Assembly (NCBI GenBank): GCA_020638995.1
Contig: JACKHM010000004.1
Coordinates: 372,001 to 436,000, forward strand
From: Planctomycetaceae bacterium
Lineage (GTDB): Bacteria; Planctomycetota; Planctomycetia; Pirellulales; Pirellulaceae
Direction: 5' to 3'
DNA: 64,000 bases
Below are positions 24,801 to 32,509 of this stretch, one piece after another. A program made the position numbers and the translations under genes. The notes beneath the pieces were generated by a model. The model ran no database searches. It was not told where the DNA came from and saw nothing but the letters and a program-made list of their open reading frames with translations. The stretch's first letter is position 1; every line of letters begins with the position of its first letter.

Positions 24801-27154
24801 CCGCGCAAGTAGGGCTCGATTCCGTCAGCCTTGATCGGCTCGGGCGTGAAGAATGCATTGGCCAATGGCAATGAGCCGCCGGGAAGCGAATCGCCGTTTT
24901 CATCCAGCCGCAGGATTTGATCAAACAATTGTGTGTGACCCAACCGAAACGCTGCCGTGGAGAAGATGGCGCTGATGCCCGGATCAATGTTCGGATCATA
25001 GCTGGTGAAAGACGGAATCGCTCCTTCGCCCAACAGCATTGGTAGGTATTCGTTGTACGTGATGTGCTGGATGATCGCGCCGACCATCCGGCGAGCTTGC
25101 TGATAGATTTCTTCATCGTTGAAGGACGAGTTGGCGGCTTTGATCTCGCTTGCCAAGCGATTATGTTCGCGCACCAACAGTGTTTGCAGCGACAGCAACG
25201 CCACGTTCTCATTCGCCCGCACATCGCCCGCCGCGAACAGCGTTGCCGGATCGAGCCGCCCCGCGTTGTCGTTCTCCAGCGTTCCGTCAGGGAAGGTGGC
25301 CGCATTGTTCAGCGGAAGCAGATCACCGTCGCTCGTCTTCAGCGTGCCATTCGTAAACGTCCGCAATGCCGCGGCTCGTGCGTCGTCACTGCCGTACACC
25401 ATGCTGGCGTCGATGAAGCTGGTGACCAGATTCGGATGCTGGCGTGGGTTGAACACGCTGTCGCCGGTCGTGACGTCATAGCGGGCGCGGCGAAATGGAA
25501 TCTCTTGTTCCCCCGTGTTGAACGGATCGAGTATGGGATCGCCCATGGGGATCGCGATGTTGAACGCTTCCGTGGGCACGGTCATCGTCGGCAAGGTGAT
25601 CGTGAATCGACCGTCGTCGTCCGTCACCGCACTAAAACCCGCGATTTCGATTGGCACAGCCACCAAAGGCTCGCCGTCGACATCCAGCACTTGCCCGCTG
25701 ATACGAGTCGAAATGCCAGTATCGTCGGCCACCGTGACATCGATCGTTTGTGTCGTCTTCGATCGTCCGTCGGATGCGTGAAGGTCGAAGGAATAGCTAC
25801 CAATGTCGCCGGGCGTGGGAGTCACGCGGAGCGAGCCGTTGGCGTTGAGTGTCAGTGTCGGCATGTTCCCGGTGGGCGTGAGCATGAACGACACCGGATC
25901 GCCGTCGGGGTCTGTTGCGGAGAGGGCAATGTCGATGGCATCTCCCACAGTCACGATGACTGGGGCAATTGGCTCGAACACGGGAGGTCGATTTGGCTGG
26001 CCGCTCCACAAGTCGACGGTCCAAGCAAATCGTGTGTTGTTGACCACATCGAAGACAACTTCAATCGCGTCGCTCGTGGCTCCACGATCGAGGCCGCCCG
26101 CTCGGATTGCGTCGCGGAACGAAATATACGGATTGCCGCCTGGGCTCGTCGCCGTGGAGTTTCGCAACGAGACCTCCGCGGGCAAGCCCGTAAACTCGAC
26201 GGCAACATCGCGCCCAGTCGGTGTGCCGTTGTTGTGGACTTGTACGTCAGCTCGATACTCACCACTTGACCCGTCGTAACGCACATTCGAGACAACGAGT
26301 TCCAGATCGGAATTCATCGTGAGCGCCGCGAAGTCAAGTGAACCGCCAGCATTCGAATACGTCTTGGCAACGTCAAATGTTGGTGTTAGCAACCCTTCGG
26401 GATCAACTTCGTTACTAACGGGCCGGACCACGAAGTGCGTGCCGTTGTCCGCATCGCTATTCAGCGTCTGAAACACGAGTTGTGCGTTATCCCGACCTTC
26501 CAGCGACGTTAAATCGATTTCGACAATTCGGCCATCGAATCGAACGACACCTGGCAGGAAGTCGACTTTGGCTCCGGATACAGCGAAGAGCGACGTTCCG
26601 TTCACACCTCGGTCGAGCAGCGTGGTTGTTGGATCATCTTTATCGACCAAGTAAACGGCAAGCGTGTCTTCCAAAGCAGCCGAGGTATCGCTGTTATCAA
26701 AGTTCGCATCCAGTTCGAATCGGTAAGTGCGCGAACCGGCATCTTGTCCCAGTCCGATGGTGATCGACTTTTGACTAGCAATCGCACCGGGATCATTTAG
26801 CGTAATGGGAAGCCGAAACCCCTCAAGGATCGCATTAATCACTTGCAAAGCATCGATCGGCGAAATGAATTTGTCGCCGCTGACGTCGCGAAACGGTTCA
26901 TCGGGCTGACGAGGCGCGACGAGCGGACCGCTCCCATGTTCGATGATGTAATTGATGGGGATTAATGCATCTATGGGCGAGATGGCATAGTCGTTGTTCA
27001 CATCCAATGAGACAACCGGATTCTGCCAATCCGCCGCCAGCATCATCCGCGGCTCGAGAGACTCCAGCAACGCTTGTCGTCGAGTGCGGCGATTAGCCTG
27101 CTTGTGCCGCCAAAATGTTCTACCCGTCTTCCAAAAAACTCGAGAATATTTCAC
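15809..27154 (-). CDS. Giant secreted Rhs/YD-repeat protein with permuted heme peroxidase and beta-rich insert
   Basis: 3781-aa protein in one unbroken frame. Approximate order: 'LESLEPRMMLA' (LEPR-XLL planctomycete export-type start, residues 30-40); two dockerin-like repeats ('DVNNDYAISPIDAL', 'DVSGDKFISPIDAL', 50-110); a cadherin-like domain ('ATDPDGDPVSF', ~400-475); a carboxypeptidase-regulatory-like strand set ('GQVLDVDGEPLV', ~490); an animal-type heme peroxidase with its halves in swapped order (~530-1055); YD repeats (~1490-1715); a beta-rich insert beginning 'WIGDGSGDWNEPSNWS' (~1722-2860); a second YD block (~2870-3590); the Rhs core 'RYRFTGREFNFSAALYYYRSRSYD'; and 'DPFG' (~3655). 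A 120-aa variable tip, rich in Gly/Ala/Cys, follows. Rhs shells usually enclose a toxic tip, but no toxin fold or immunity gene is recognised here. Mechanism of export is unknown. Confidence 0.93.
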   Translation of the reverse strand: MKYSRVFWKTGRTFWRHKQANRRTRRQALLESLEPRMMLAADWQNPVVSLDVNNDYAISPIDALIPINYIIEHGSGPLVAPRQPDEPFRDVSGDKFISPIDALQVINAILEGFRLPITLNDPGAIASQKSITIGLGQDAGSRTYRFELDANFDNSDTSAALEDTLAVYLVDKDDPTTTLLDRGVNGTSLFAVSGAKVDFLPGVVRFDGRIVEIDLTSLEGRDNAQLVFQTLNSDADNGTHFVVRPVSNEVDPEGLLTPTFDVAKTYSNAGGSLDFAALTMNSDLELVVSNVRYDGSSGEYRADVQVHNNGTPTGRDVAVEFTGLPAEVSLRNSTATSPGGNPYISFRDAIRAGGLDRGATSDAIEVVFDVVNNTRFAWTVDLWSGQPNRPPVFEPIAPVIVTVGDAIDIALSATDPDGDPVSFMLTPTGNMPTLTLNANGSLRVTPTPGDIGSYSFDLHASDGRSKTTQTIDVTVADDTGISTRISGQVLDVDGEPLVAVPIEIAGFSAVTDDDGRFTITLPTMTVPTEAFNIAIPMGDPILDPFNTGEQEIPFRRARYDVTTGDSVFNPRQHPNLVTSFIDASMVYGSDDARAAALRTFTNGTLKTSDGDLLPLNNAATFPDGTLENDNAGRLDPATLFAAGDVRANENVALLSLQTLLVREHNRLASEIKAANSSFNDEEIYQQARRMVGAIIQHITYNEYLPMLLGEGAIPSFTSYDPNIDPGISAIFSTAAFRLGHTQLFDQILRLDENGDSLPGGSLPLANAFFTPEPIKADGIEPYLRGLAASVAQDADVHVIDAVRNFLFGPPGAGGMDLAAMNIQRGRDLGLPSYNQARLDFDLPAVTSFSQISSDAAAQSALQTAYGTVDKVDVFVCGIAEDHVAGSMVGPLFRAILVDQFTRTRDGDRFWYENEQFTATELQTIRATTLTDLIERNTDITSLPASVFTTGTVPARPATGGSATDGVTSDYRSADGSGNNVAHADFGSTGTNLIENFTRDYSDGIATPAGSDRPNARTISNTVHNQDTDYANTAGATGFLVFWGQFLDHDLDLTPGGVSDTIKILGNQRPVSGNDVYPFVSERLPLMFDHAVYPGVDNVIDRPIYLPKLDPGTTIDPAQDTMVHAANILDASVMVAAHSLLTREGNEFTGELSITEVPPDLTPAVLPDGVFPDLVFTIQPANMVFTEPAPITLPNRTGWEPGTLMDLWSINPVTGEFDVVGTAMVSEDGSRVETIEGGLRNTSWGFVTILDLTDTQFQTDQPVCEHSQCRQPSASTTDMFTGGVTESHSFASYTSQGQNRNLNLVFNSLHADVRPIVQFTSTLRCVQVRGSTGPTSQQLSASLFVSSGATESFLSSGTWNLPACGSGNFVQRGGSIVADMQRFQSGQYRFRLETSVMGRSIGGRPSGRGSEEDGTIVLINLADSYFGSGWDLMGLQYIIENNDGSILLVDGDGAILRFDAPPAPGEPFVSPAGDFSRMERLADGTYRRTLKDQMVYQFNSSNKLAYERDRNGNTTEYRYDAVGRLVDIVDPVQLTTHFSYVDGMLSAVTDPYGRMTRFEHDTFGNLTRIVDPDEAVTAWEYDSYHHPISMTDPNGNRGEDAYGPTGRIVEVSFPDGSRATIQPSQSSHAYIPGFDPPTASEGERVATYVDSRGNVLQFTLDALGQPTAISDSLGPVATMVRNSDNLVVQRTDARGNLTLFDYDDRGNVIRVTDPISGIAVEPTAVWIGDGSGDWNEPSNWSTGAIPGPDDDVLIAVTNADAEIVIANLPAQVHSLTSYERLRIEGTTLTLTGASQLLNQVTVALDATLIARGADAEISLPAIQSAGGNFRAEQAGIVHLPLLTSLTEGSLVAESGGAIDAPAVVSLLGSQVSIGANSHVSIEQLTSILFSTVSLESASVSFSNIVTLDDSTIELRGTASASFPALTSSERTTLDIADESQVTLDEVVRFIDGTLRLASGGGAIFPKVTDITGSSIFVTGQGTSFNLPTGITNYGAGSTSVDRYFQAEDGGELDLNALSTISENDAGYTLWFVATNGGTVNAPSITSLAIARLAVQAEGSGSLVDLSNLTTWDSPNASDAVSSLTSLNSGTIDLSRLTSFSNAQLNILPGGSITTPSLTDITGSSILVRGQGTTFALPTAITNYDAGASAKHRYFQVEEGGQLDLGSLSTLTANASGYATNFNAYSGGTILLPHIVTLRDNSVSVLAEGDGSHIDLSGLITWQSNGPASYLVSRDGAIINTPHLTDLEQVSTTIAGNAVLDLSSLTALTDSALYLQTGSAVSLPALTDITGSSIFARGQGTTVTLPTAITSYHAGTTGGYRYFQAEEGGMLDLSSLSSLIANTSGWSTLIYTYTGGTVLLPNITSLSGNSVVVHAEGDGSHIDLSSLATWQGQFPNGNGSSLEGLPGATIDLSSLTMLSEVTANLAAPSVTPVDKITHWTNSSLSFSGGVFDVSGLVDITGSSIFARGQGTTVTLPTAITSYHAGTTGGYRYFQAEEGGMLDLSSLSSLIANTSGWSTLIYTYTGGTVLLPNITSLSGNSVVVHAEGDGSHIDLSGLATWQGQFPNGSGSTLEGLPGATIDLSSLTMLSEVTANLAAPSVTPVDKITHWTNSSLSFSGGVFDVSGLVDITDSSIFARGQGTTVTLPTAITSYHAGTTGGYRYFQAEEGGLLDLSSLSSLIANTSGWSTLVYTYTGGTVLLPNITSLSGNSVVVHAEGDGSHIDLSGLTTWQSDGAASYLEGHAGATIDLSSLTTLSTVHAILTAPSVLPVDKITHWTNSSLSFSGGVFDVSSLSDANDTNFTIDAAQINAPLLTNVGGGVITLVNGGVLNAPMLPGFGANGEGAAGEALDFGQAPMQPSTGSEAEGPPPLLTPAARPATYAYDAVFSQLASEVDELGRTTLYEIDPANGNTLEVRRIVGQNDLLSDETDDQVTSFTYTDHGLVDTMTDPLGRITDWDYDAFDRIIQVIVAKGTPDEAVMHTEYDQFGNVSAEIDANGNRTKYEYDARDRLTLVRDAVGNETRYRYDRSGNLVEMTDARGNLWKYAYDQRNRMIQMTDPQNNVTRYKYNLGGDLISMTDPLGHTTTYEYDVRGRQIKSKDPDGGIIYYQYDLDNNLTALTDPIGNTTRFTYDARSRQTSEIDPLGNAIQYQYDAADNLIRKTDRLMRVTDYQYDELDRLVTETWLGGGNEITYSYDLADNLLNVKDVFSELTYTYDAQDRMITVDNGGTPGAPHVVLTYTHDPVGNVTSVTDVIEGNPGATTSYQYDDLNRLSILTQTAAPGAVGTDNVPLPSDKRVDFTYNPLSQYDHIRRYSDLTGTNLVIDTAYAYDNISRLQSIDHLNSANDAVSFFHYQYDAASRITQITDVDGVTTYGYDNRDELTSADHTDPNNPDEFYNYDANGNRLESHLHGDDYVTGPANRLISDGTYNYEYDAEGNTIKRTRIAGTEADGSTTREFTWDFRNRLTAVIDKLPDGTRTQEVRFAYDALDRRIFKSVDSNPTDAVDAVITNYAYDREDVLLDFADSDGSGPQKLNLVERYLHGRGIDQVLAQDGGATNRRWHLTDHLGTVGDLLNDGGVVVNHIEYDSFGKVVSETNTAVRSRYRFTGREFNFSAALYYYRSRSYDATQGTFLSEDVIRLASNDSNLFRYVRNSPTISNDPFGYEGESVCVLKCLGIAATYSGTSAVPTAIAGYVGGKAVAKKVATKVGSAAAKKIVTSLGGPIGVCASLADDIAVPAVCILDCYGLLPDLPAISWPPTDPRYPTYGFGNSDRPLPSPLGPRFVQ
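18787..20290. repeat. Three ~0.5-kb near-identical repeats inside the giant Rhs gene
   Basis: Copies start near 18787, 19284 and 19794; the last two are exactly 510 bases apart and almost identical. Each encodes about 170 residues with motifs 'ITGSSIFARGQGTT', 'GGYRYFQAEEGG' and 'HAEGDGSHIDLS'. Two more diverged copies follow towards 21250. The period is a multiple of three, so copy number can change without breaking the frame. Confidence 0.9.
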
Positions 27155-27561
27155 AACTGGCCACCCTGTCGCGAAGTTCGGTGAATGCCTTTCACCTAGT
27201 CACAATGGGCTAGTGTAAATGAAATAACAGAAAGTTGGTAGCAGATCCGTCTAATTGCCCAGGGTGCGTGCCGATGCTCGTTATGGCACACAGTCGGACA
27301 CACGGTCCGTTCCCCCAGTTGTCCGGTACTCTTCCTAGCGTCCTCCAAACACACATTGCGAGGATGCCAAGCTATTCGCGGCTCGTCGTGGCGAATGCAC
27401 GGCTGCGGTTGGCCGCACGGTCGGTGTGCTGCGCGTCCACAACGAACACTCGCCGGGCGATTTAGTCCGTGCCCGCAAGCGTTAAGACTGGCGGCGTCAC
27501 TTGAAACAGAATCAATCGACCATCGTCATGCGGCGGCAAACGGTTCCGATGGGCTATCGAG
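27155..27561. other. Intergenic region upstream of the giant Rhs gene
   Basis: About 400 bases with no supported gene. It must hold the promoter and leader of the giant Rhs gene (start at 27154) and the end of the 1205-aa gene's transcript. A short frame ending 'VLRVHNEHSPGDLVRARKR' on the plus strand may be a protein remnant but matches nothing I can name. Confidence 0.45.
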
Positions 27562-30500
27562 CTAGCCAGCCGAAGTGAGGTACTGAAGCAACGCCATCAA
27601 GGTCGTGCCGCCGGTCGGTAGCAGGACGGCTCGTAGAAGCGGGTTATCGACGAACGACATGAACGCACCGTGGCTTACATTTTGAGTTTGTCGTATGGCA
27701 GCTTCGTAGACGGGCGCAGCCTCCTTGTCACGTGCAGAGTCGCCCAGACGAACGGCATCCAACTTTCGTTGTAGCGATTCGATTGCTCGTCCCCGCGTCC
27801 GCTCGGCAGTGCGTTGCAGCACGATGGCGCACCAGATCGCATAGCCAAACAACATGCCGTAAACAGTGAGCATGAGTTTTGACCACGCAAAGTGATCGAA
27901 TATCCCAGATCTCGCTAGAATCATCAGAGTCAGAACGATGAAAGGATAGAGAATGATCTGATATACGGAATTTGTCAGTTCGCCGATAATCGAGATGTCT
28001 GCGAATGGCACTACCTGTTTCAGCTTGGCGTCGGGCACCGCTTTCGCTCGAGTGCCGGCAGGTTCCGCGTTCTCGACAAAATGGACATTCCAGAGATGCC
28101 GCAGGACGACCGGTTTGTACACGCTTTCATGACTCGCCAGATTGCGGACGAACATCAGAACCAGCGTCGTCGCGTCGACAACAATCAGCGTCAACAAGGC
28201 CAGCAGCGCGAGGGCCGCATTTGACATGACGCGGCCCCAAAACAGATTGACCGCGCCTCGCAGGGGATCGTTGGCATCTCCGTACAGAAGATACATCGTG
28301 GCCCAAAACGCCGAAAGCGTAATAAACATGATACCCACGCGCGTCAAACGATTGGGAAGGCTGCCAAGGCTCTTGCACTGTTCCCACAGGCGGTCGATCG
28401 ACACTTGTCCATTTTGTAAGCCCGGCCACCATACTGAGAGCGGCAGCAGGAATCCCGCGCGCGAAGCAACCCGCTCGCCGTGCAAGTGAAATTCATGATC
28501 CAGTCGGCACTCGGTATATCGAATTGTGTACCAGGCTTCGACGAAGAAGAACAGCGTCAGCACAAATGCTATTTGATTGATGATGATCGAGGGCCATGTA
28601 CTGTACCCGGCGGTTATGGCGAACGGCTCACCACCGCCAAAGTGGGAATGATAGATTGCTACGGCCAAAGCGAGACTTGTCAGGAATCCGATTCCGCCGA
28701 CGGCCCATAGCAAGTATTTGCGTCGGTCTCGAAGTCGCTGGTGCCATTCCGGCCGGGCAATGACTTGGTGCAAAGGATCGTTCGCTGGTCGCCAGCCAAA
28801 GGGCTCAAGTGCGGCGTACGCCATCGACGAGATTCGATTACGAATCGGTGGAAAGACATAGACGGCCATCGCCAGAAACAGGGTTACCGCAATAAAAGTG
28901 AGAAACGCGTTCGAGGCATTCACAGCACGGAACGGAGCCGGGTGGAGGCTGTCCGCATCTTGCGACAACGGCGAGAGTGTGGCTGCGACTTCACGTCCCA
29001 CTTCGAACAGCAATGGCGCACGAATGCTCTTGCGAACTTGTTCGGGAAGAATCACCCCCAACTCGTCAGGGTTGACCGAAGAAGCGGAGCGGACGTTGCT
29101 GTGATCCGCGCTGATCGCCAGCCGACAGGCTACATACGCCGCAGTTTGTCCGCTGTCACGAAACGCGGCGATGCCGCTCGTACGTTGATATCGATCGCGT
29201 AGCGTAAGACCGTAACTGGAGCCCACGATAAGGTTACGCGTGAAGTGAAAGTTGTTGAAGTGCAGCAGCCTCGCGTCCAGATCCGTCGTGAAGAACAACA
29301 TGTCAGGAAACTCTGCTCTCAGCGCTTGAAGCAAGAGCATCTTGTCGTAAACATCCGTTCCCACGATCCCGATCGCGCGCAAGCGATACCGCCCGGCCCG
29401 GCGATACTCCAGCGACAGCGAGTTGGCGAGTCGCCGGATGTAGTCGAGTTGGCTGAGTCCCTCGGGCGGCTCCGGCATCTGTGGGGATAGCGTGGAATCT
29501 GACGGAGCAACGGAAGCCATGTTATTCTCGCTCTGTTGCTGCGACGCTTGGTCCTTGAGTCCTCGCGGATAAAAATAAACGTGAAGGTTCGGAGGGAGCG
29601 AGGCATGCGACTGACGCCACAGTCCATCACGTTCGCGGTAGGATTGTGCATCGCCTTCGGCCCGATGCCACATCGCCGCGCTGAATGTCTGAGCGAATGC
29701 ACGACCGAACAGGGTTTCATGCTCACAAATCAACGCAACATTGTCTAACCGCTGCTCGTCGTGATTGGACTGAGAGATTTTCCAATCGGCGCTGGTGGGG
29801 ATAATATTCAAACCTCGCGTTTCGAGCTCTTCCACGAGCCCTCCCGCCACAACGTCATCGGTTTCACAAACGCGAAAGAAACGTCGAAGGCCGACGCTTT
29901 CATGGAAGGTCTCTGCGAATGAGTCGTCTAGTGCACCGAGCGACGAACATCCCACAGCGTTCTCGAATGACGTCGTGAAGAATGTCTCCGTTGATGGTGT
30001 CGTGACATAGATACTCAGCTGCCCTCCACGTGCAAAGCGGCTACTTTTTAAATTTCGTTCCGCAGCTTCCTTATACATCGCGCTGAGCGTTGTCGAACTC
30101 GTTGGTCCGATCAAGGCGAACAACGTCTCGGCTTTGGGATCTCTTTCCGGGAGATCGCTAGTGATTACCACTGGCACCTCTTGAAGGCCAGTAAGGTTGC
30201 TCGCACTCGGATCTACGACAGGGAGCGATGGATCAGACAACTTCTTGGCGTGCGCGATTTCAATCCCGTCTTGAAACCCGTTCATGATACTTTCAAGGGC
30301 CGCGAGATTTTGGCTCCCAAACTTGCCCTCGGGCAACCACACAACCAGAACGTGAGAAAGTCCATTGACGTATCCAGCACGTTGCCGAACTTCGTCCCGC
30401 TGGTACCACTCGTAAGGCAATACTACGATTCCCGACGGCTCGTCTACTGTCCCAGCTGGCGAACCGAATCCTGCCTGACTGACTTGTTGAACGTAACTCG

Positions 30501-31179
30501 TCGCTGTCGCTATCGGCCACCCCGTCAACGAGGTCTGATCGGAAAATCGATTTGATTCCCACGGGTCCGCCAGTGATAGATCCCGTTGCGTCGCTGCAAC
30601 GTGAAAAATGATTCCAGCATGCGCGGGTGTAAAACCTTCGGAGCGAAGAGCCCCAATGACTGCCTGACGGGAACGCAGTCGGAATTCGACGCCCTCTTGC
30701 GTGCTCGCGGCGGGGGTCATAACCAACATCACCCGGCGGTTCGAATCACTTAGGCGACTAGGAGCCCACAGTTGTGCCCATGGGCGATTCTTGTCATCAT
30801 CACCCTCGTCCTCACAGTCATCACCGTCGTTCTCGGGGGTGTCGCCTTTGTTCTCGGGGGTGTCATTCTTGCTCCCGGAGTTTTCACCTCTGGTCCCGGA
30901 GTTTTTACCTTTGGTCCCGGAGTCGCCCGCCGGAGGATTCTCAAATCGTGCCGCTGCCAAAAACGGATCTTGCCACAACGGTACTTCGGCAGAGTTGTGC
31001 GGATTAGATTCTGTCGTCGTTTCGGAGCTGGCCGATGTGCCGCTCGCCGTTTCGCTTGTTGCAAATCGCGGTGCTTGCAACGGAGGGCGATAGACAGCCA
31101 ATCCGGTCGCCATTAGTACCAGGATCAGCAAGTTCGGCAACGACAAAATCGACGAGCGCCCACCACCGTTCTGCGCCAT
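27562..31179 (-). CDS. Large multi-pass membrane protein with periplasmic-binding-like region, unknown function
   Basis: 1205 aa. One N-terminal membrane anchor (about residues 15-31) is followed by a low-complexity acidic linker with repeats of 'GTKGKNSGTRGENSG' type and Asp/Glu runs (about 95-130). A long soluble part (~135-765) has two alpha/beta lobes with features such as 'LFALIGPTSSTTLSAMY', 'RAIGIVGTDVYDKMLLLQAL' and 'FFTTDLDARLLH'. These recall type I periplasmic-binding/receptor folds. About seven membrane helices then occupy residues ~770-1150, before a helical tail. I know related large proteins in other bacteria but no function, so sensing of a ligand and signalling or transport across the membrane is only a guess. 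It has no close co-directional neighbour. Confidence 0.8.
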   Translation of the reverse strand: MAQNGGGRSSILSLPNLLILVLMATGLAVYRPPLQAPRFATSETASGTSASSETTTESNPHNSAEVPLWQDPFLAAARFENPPAGDSGTKGKNSGTRGENSGSKNDTPENKGDTPENDGDDCEDEGDDDKNRPWAQLWAPSRLSDSNRRVMLVMTPAASTQEGVEFRLRSRQAVIGALRSEGFTPAHAGIIFHVAATQRDLSLADPWESNRFSDQTSLTGWPIATATSYVQQVSQAGFGSPAGTVDEPSGIVVLPYEWYQRDEVRQRAGYVNGLSHVLVVWLPEGKFGSQNLAALESIMNGFQDGIEIAHAKKLSDPSLPVVDPSASNLTGLQEVPVVITSDLPERDPKAETLFALIGPTSSTTLSAMYKEAAERNLKSSRFARGGQLSIYVTTPSTETFFTTSFENAVGCSSLGALDDSFAETFHESVGLRRFFRVCETDDVVAGGLVEELETRGLNIIPTSADWKISQSNHDEQRLDNVALICEHETLFGRAFAQTFSAAMWHRAEGDAQSYRERDGLWRQSHASLPPNLHVYFYPRGLKDQASQQQSENNMASVAPSDSTLSPQMPEPPEGLSQLDYIRRLANSLSLEYRRAGRYRLRAIGIVGTDVYDKMLLLQALRAEFPDMLFFTTDLDARLLHFNNFHFTRNLIVGSSYGLTLRDRYQRTSGIAAFRDSGQTAAYVACRLAISADHSNVRSASSVNPDELGVILPEQVRKSIRAPLLFEVGREVAATLSPLSQDADSLHPAPFRAVNASNAFLTFIAVTLFLAMAVYVFPPIRNRISSMAYAALEPFGWRPANDPLHQVIARPEWHQRLRDRRKYLLWAVGGIGFLTSLALAVAIYHSHFGGGEPFAITAGYSTWPSIIINQIAFVLTLFFFVEAWYTIRYTECRLDHEFHLHGERVASRAGFLLPLSVWWPGLQNGQVSIDRLWEQCKSLGSLPNRLTRVGIMFITLSAFWATMYLLYGDANDPLRGAVNLFWGRVMSNAALALLALLTLIVVDATTLVLMFVRNLASHESVYKPVVLRHLWNVHFVENAEPAGTRAKAVPDAKLKQVVPFADISIIGELTNSVYQIILYPFIVLTLMILARSGIFDHFAWSKLMLTVYGMLFGYAIWCAIVLQRTAERTRGRAIESLQRKLDAVRLGDSARDKEAAPVYEAAIRQTQNVSHGAFMSFVDNPLLRAVLLPTGGTTLMALLQYLTSAG

Positions 31180-31615
31180 GGCACGGAGTCCTCCCTCTTA
31201 AGCCCTTCGATGAGACACCGCTACGATGGCGTCTCGATCCGCTGCTTAGAATAAGTTCCAGCAAGACGCATTGCAACTCGCGACCCGAACGGGTTCCGCA
31301 ACGCTAACTTCCGTCGTCGCTTTGATACTTCCGCGACGAACCGTCCTTTTTTGGTGCCCGGGCATTGATCACCCAGATTACGTCACCGACGCCTTGATAC
31401 AGCTGTGCATGATTTCGTTCGAGTTTTGCGAGTGTCTCGCGCACGGTTGGCGCAGTAGGACGGTTGACGCAGTAGGAATGAATTCGGCCCGCGCCTCACG
31501 GCAACAGTTTCGTAGCTTCGCTGGGATTTGAACGGTGCTTGCCAAGCCAACTCCACCGCACGGTATACTACGACAACCATTTTCTCAGCAAGATCCTTCT
31601 CTCCTGGAGTCTTAC
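31180..31615. other. Divergent intergenic region
   Basis: About 435 bases between the divergent 1205-aa gene and the SGNH-like gene. It must hold both promoters. No RNA gene, repeat or clear protein frame is seen. Confidence 0.5.
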
Positions 31616-32509
31616 ATGCCAACGAGCCCTCGCCCCGATATGCCACGCTGGTCCAAGGCGATTTACTGCGCGGTGATCGCTGTATTTTTCACGGCAAATC
31701 TTGTCGTTGGCGACGATACATCCGCGGTACCCAAAGGCCAACGAGTCTTCTATACCGGGCACAGCTTTCACATGTTTGTGCCGCCTCGCGTCGAACAGTT
31801 GGTTGAAGCGGCCGGCATCCAAGGCCACAAGCTGGTGGGGACGCAGGGCATCGGCGGTTCACGCGTAATCCAACATTGGGACCTCGCCGACGAGAAAAAC
31901 AAAGCAAAGGCAGCACTCGCCACGGGCGAAGTTGATGTATTCACGATGGCTGCTCATGTAACGATCCCCGACGAAGGCATCACGAATTTCACAGAACTTG
32001 GTTTGAAGCATAATCCAAACCTGCGGCTGCTAGTCCAAGCATCCTGGTTTCCCTTCGATGTTCCCGGCGAACACCGCATTCGCAACAACATCGAACGCGA
32101 CGCCATGACGATCGACGACTTGCAAGGTGCAGTTGATGAATGGCGTACCCAACTGGAAGCCCAAATCGACGATCTGAATATGAAACACGGGCGACAGGCT
32201 GTCTTCATCGTCCCGGCGGGCGACGCCGTCGTGAAGCTCCGGGCAATGATTGTCGCAGGCAAGTATCCGGGCGTGACCAAGCAATCCGAGCTGTTCCGCG
32301 ACCCAATTGGACACGGCGGCCCGCACATTCAGGCGTTGGTTGCGTACTGCAACTTTGCGGCTATCTACCGGCACAGTCCAGAAGGTTTGAACGTCCCCCC
32401 TCAAGGACTCGACAGCGCCCATCAAGCCATACTGCAGAAGCTGGCCTGGGACACAGTATCTGCTTATCCACGTGCGGGAGTCATGGGGGATCAATCGACG
32501 GATCGCTGA
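31616..32509 (+). CDS. Secreted SGNH-hydrolase-like protein
   Basis: 297-aa exported protein. The start ATG at 31616 is preceded at seven bases by GGAG, and the longer upstream frame lacks a ribosome site. A signal segment (about residues 14-32) precedes 'RVFYTGHSFHMFV', which resembles block I of SGNH hydrolases with His/Ser in the 'GxSF/GHS' turn. 'VFIVPAGDAVVKLR' resembles later strands, and 'DPIGHGGPHIQALVAYC' supplies a D..H pair near residue 237. The match to SGNH esterases is partial, so the enzyme class is tentative. It stands alone, downstream of a divergent promoter region. Confidence 0.6.
   Translation: MPTSPRPDMPRWSKAIYCAVIAVFFTANLVVGDDTSAVPKGQRVFYTGHSFHMFVPPRVEQLVEAAGIQGHKLVGTQGIGGSRVIQHWDLADEKNKAKAALATGEVDVFTMAAHVTIPDEGITNFTELGLKHNPNLRLLVQASWFPFDVPGEHRIRNNIERDAMTIDDLQGAVDEWRTQLEAQIDDLNMKHGRQAVFIVPAGDAVVKLRAMIVAGKYPGVTKQSELFRDPIGHGGPHIQALVAYCNFAAIYRHSPEGLNVPPQGLDSAHQAILQKLAWDTVSAYPRAGVMGDQSTDR

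Noticed and set aside
25064..26269. A 401-codon plus-strand open frame
   Set aside because: Shadow of the peroxidase and cadherin-like coding region; the minus-strand frame has clear domain motifs.
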